From positions 1-6,453 of the forward strand of contig CAJCIF010000403.1 in the NCBI GenBank assembly GCA_903970355.1: a stretch of DNA of 6,453 bases, read 5' to 3'. Of this stretch, positions 5,750 to 6,453 are shown one piece after another; within the stretch, counting starts at the first letter, position 1; the number at the start of each line of letters is the position of its first letter. The notes beneath the pieces were generated by a model. It searched no databases. It saw nothing but the letters and a program-made list of their open reading frames with translations, and had not been told where the DNA came from. The position numbers and the translations under genes were made by a program. The DNA is from Actinomycetota bacterium (GTDB lineage Bacteria; Cyanobacteriota; Vampirovibrionia; Obscuribacterales; Obscuribacteraceae).

Positions 5750-6453
5750 ATGGTTCAGACAACAAACAAGCGCCCCGGTACAATCGGTTTTTTGGTCCTG
5801 CTCGGACTGGCGATTGTCATTTCTATATGGCAAACCATGTATTCGAGTGTCCTGTATGCATTGCACTTAGGGAGTCATGTCGATAAACCCGCCACCTATC
5901 AATTCCCTGAAATGGCAGTCCTGGCGGAAAAATACAGCCACGATGGCCGTCTGGATTATGCCAGTTTGCGAGCTACGCCACGCCTGGATGAGGCAATGCG
6001 AAAGCTATCACAGACCAGCGCCGCCGATTTAAAAGATCCAAAAGACCGTCTTGCTTACTGGATTAACGCCAGCAATTTGCTGACCATAAAGGAAATCGCA
6101 GACCGTTATCCCGTAAACACATTGCAGGAAATGCAAAACGACTTTACGAGCAAACGCTTTCTTGTAGGGGGCGTTTACTATACTTTGCGTGATATGAATG
6201 TCCGATGCGTTTACCCAACCATAATGGATGTGGCACCGAAAGCGATTTTTCTAGTGTGCGGTGGTTCTCTAGGCTACCCTGCCTTTCCTAATCACGCCAT
6301 TCTAGCGAGTACTCTCGATGCCGATTGCGAGAATGGTGCACTTGCCTTCATTGAAAATCCAAAGAACGTCGCTTTTAGCAAAGAGAAGCGAAGCGTCTTT
6401 CTCTCTCCTTTCTTTCAATGGAATGCCAAATTTCTGCAAGAGAACTATGGCAG
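5750..6453 (+). CDS. Membrane-anchored DUF547 family protein (3' end outside window)
   Basis: The frame is open from ATG 5750 to the window edge (234 full codons) and the gene continues. An in-frame TAA at 5747-5749 immediately precedes this ATG, so no longer start is possible. Residues 11-37 form one hydrophobic segment, probably a membrane anchor or uncleaved signal. The rest matches DUF547: DGRLDYASL (65-73), RLAYWINASNLLTIKEI (100-116), the GGVYYTLRDMN stretch (140-150), AIFLVCGGSLGYPAF (165-179), the LDADCENGALAFIENP segment (189-204) and LSPFFQWN (218-225). The family is widespread in bacteria and has no settled biochemical role. In typical members the AIFLVC region reads Cys-x(n)-Cys-Pro; here the second Cys is Tyr176 (GYP). 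Only a weak ribosome binding site (GGA, 4 nt upstream) is present. DUF547 membership is likely; the function is unknown. Confidence 0.82.
   Translation, partial: MVQTTNKRPGTIGFLVLLGLAIVISIWQTMYSSVLYALHLGSHVDKPATYQFPEMAVLAEKYSHDGRLDYASLRATPRLDEAMRKLSQTSAADLKDPKDRLAYWINASNLLTIKEIADRYPVNTLQEMQNDFTSKRFLVGGVYYTLRDMNVRCVYPTIMDVAPKAIFLVCGGSLGYPAFPNHAILASTLDADCENGALAFIENPKNVAFSKEKRSVFLSPFFQWNAKFLQENYG

Overview
The window carries five protein-coding genes, two of them cut by the window edges, and one tRNA gene. No mobile element, CRISPR array or rRNA is visible. Four things suggest a member of the non-photosynthetic cyanobacterial sister groups (Melainabacteria/Vampirovibrionia, Obscuribacterales-like): base composition a little under 50 % GC by eye, a tRNA gene without an encoded CCA end, a TTG start codon, and a large protein combining LysM with Asp/Gly-rich repeats beside a DUF3124 lipoprotein and a DUF547 protein. 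This placement is an inference from gene style, not from a marker gene.

Layout, left to right. At 2-865 (+) is the C-terminal part of a radical SAM enzyme with a SPASM/twitch-like cysteine cluster. At 963-1035 (+) is a clear tRNA-Ala(GGC) with the G3:U70 identity pair. At 1080-1649 (-) is a DUF3124 lipoprotein whose stop codon lies inside its own terminator hairpin. A divergent control region of about 340 bp (1650-1990) separates it from a secreted subtilisin-family (S8) protease at 1991-3319 (+), which has a signal peptide, an I9-type propeptide and an intact Asp/His/Ser triad. The protease converges, with only 9 bp between stop codons, on a 739-residue LysM protein at 3329-5548 (-). That protein has three related repeats of about 110 residues in its C-terminal half and no signal peptide. 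A short divergent region (5549-5749) leads to a membrane-anchored DUF547 protein at 5750-6453 (+), which runs off the right edge.

The genes do not form one operon, because strands alternate at almost every junction. The shared theme is the cell envelope and exterior: a lipoprotein, an exported protease, a LysM (peptidoglycan-binding type) repeat protein and a membrane-anchored DUF547 protein. No direct functional link between them is shown by the sequence. The most unusual object is the LysM repeat protein. No complete new system such as a defence island or toxin-antitoxin pair is evident.
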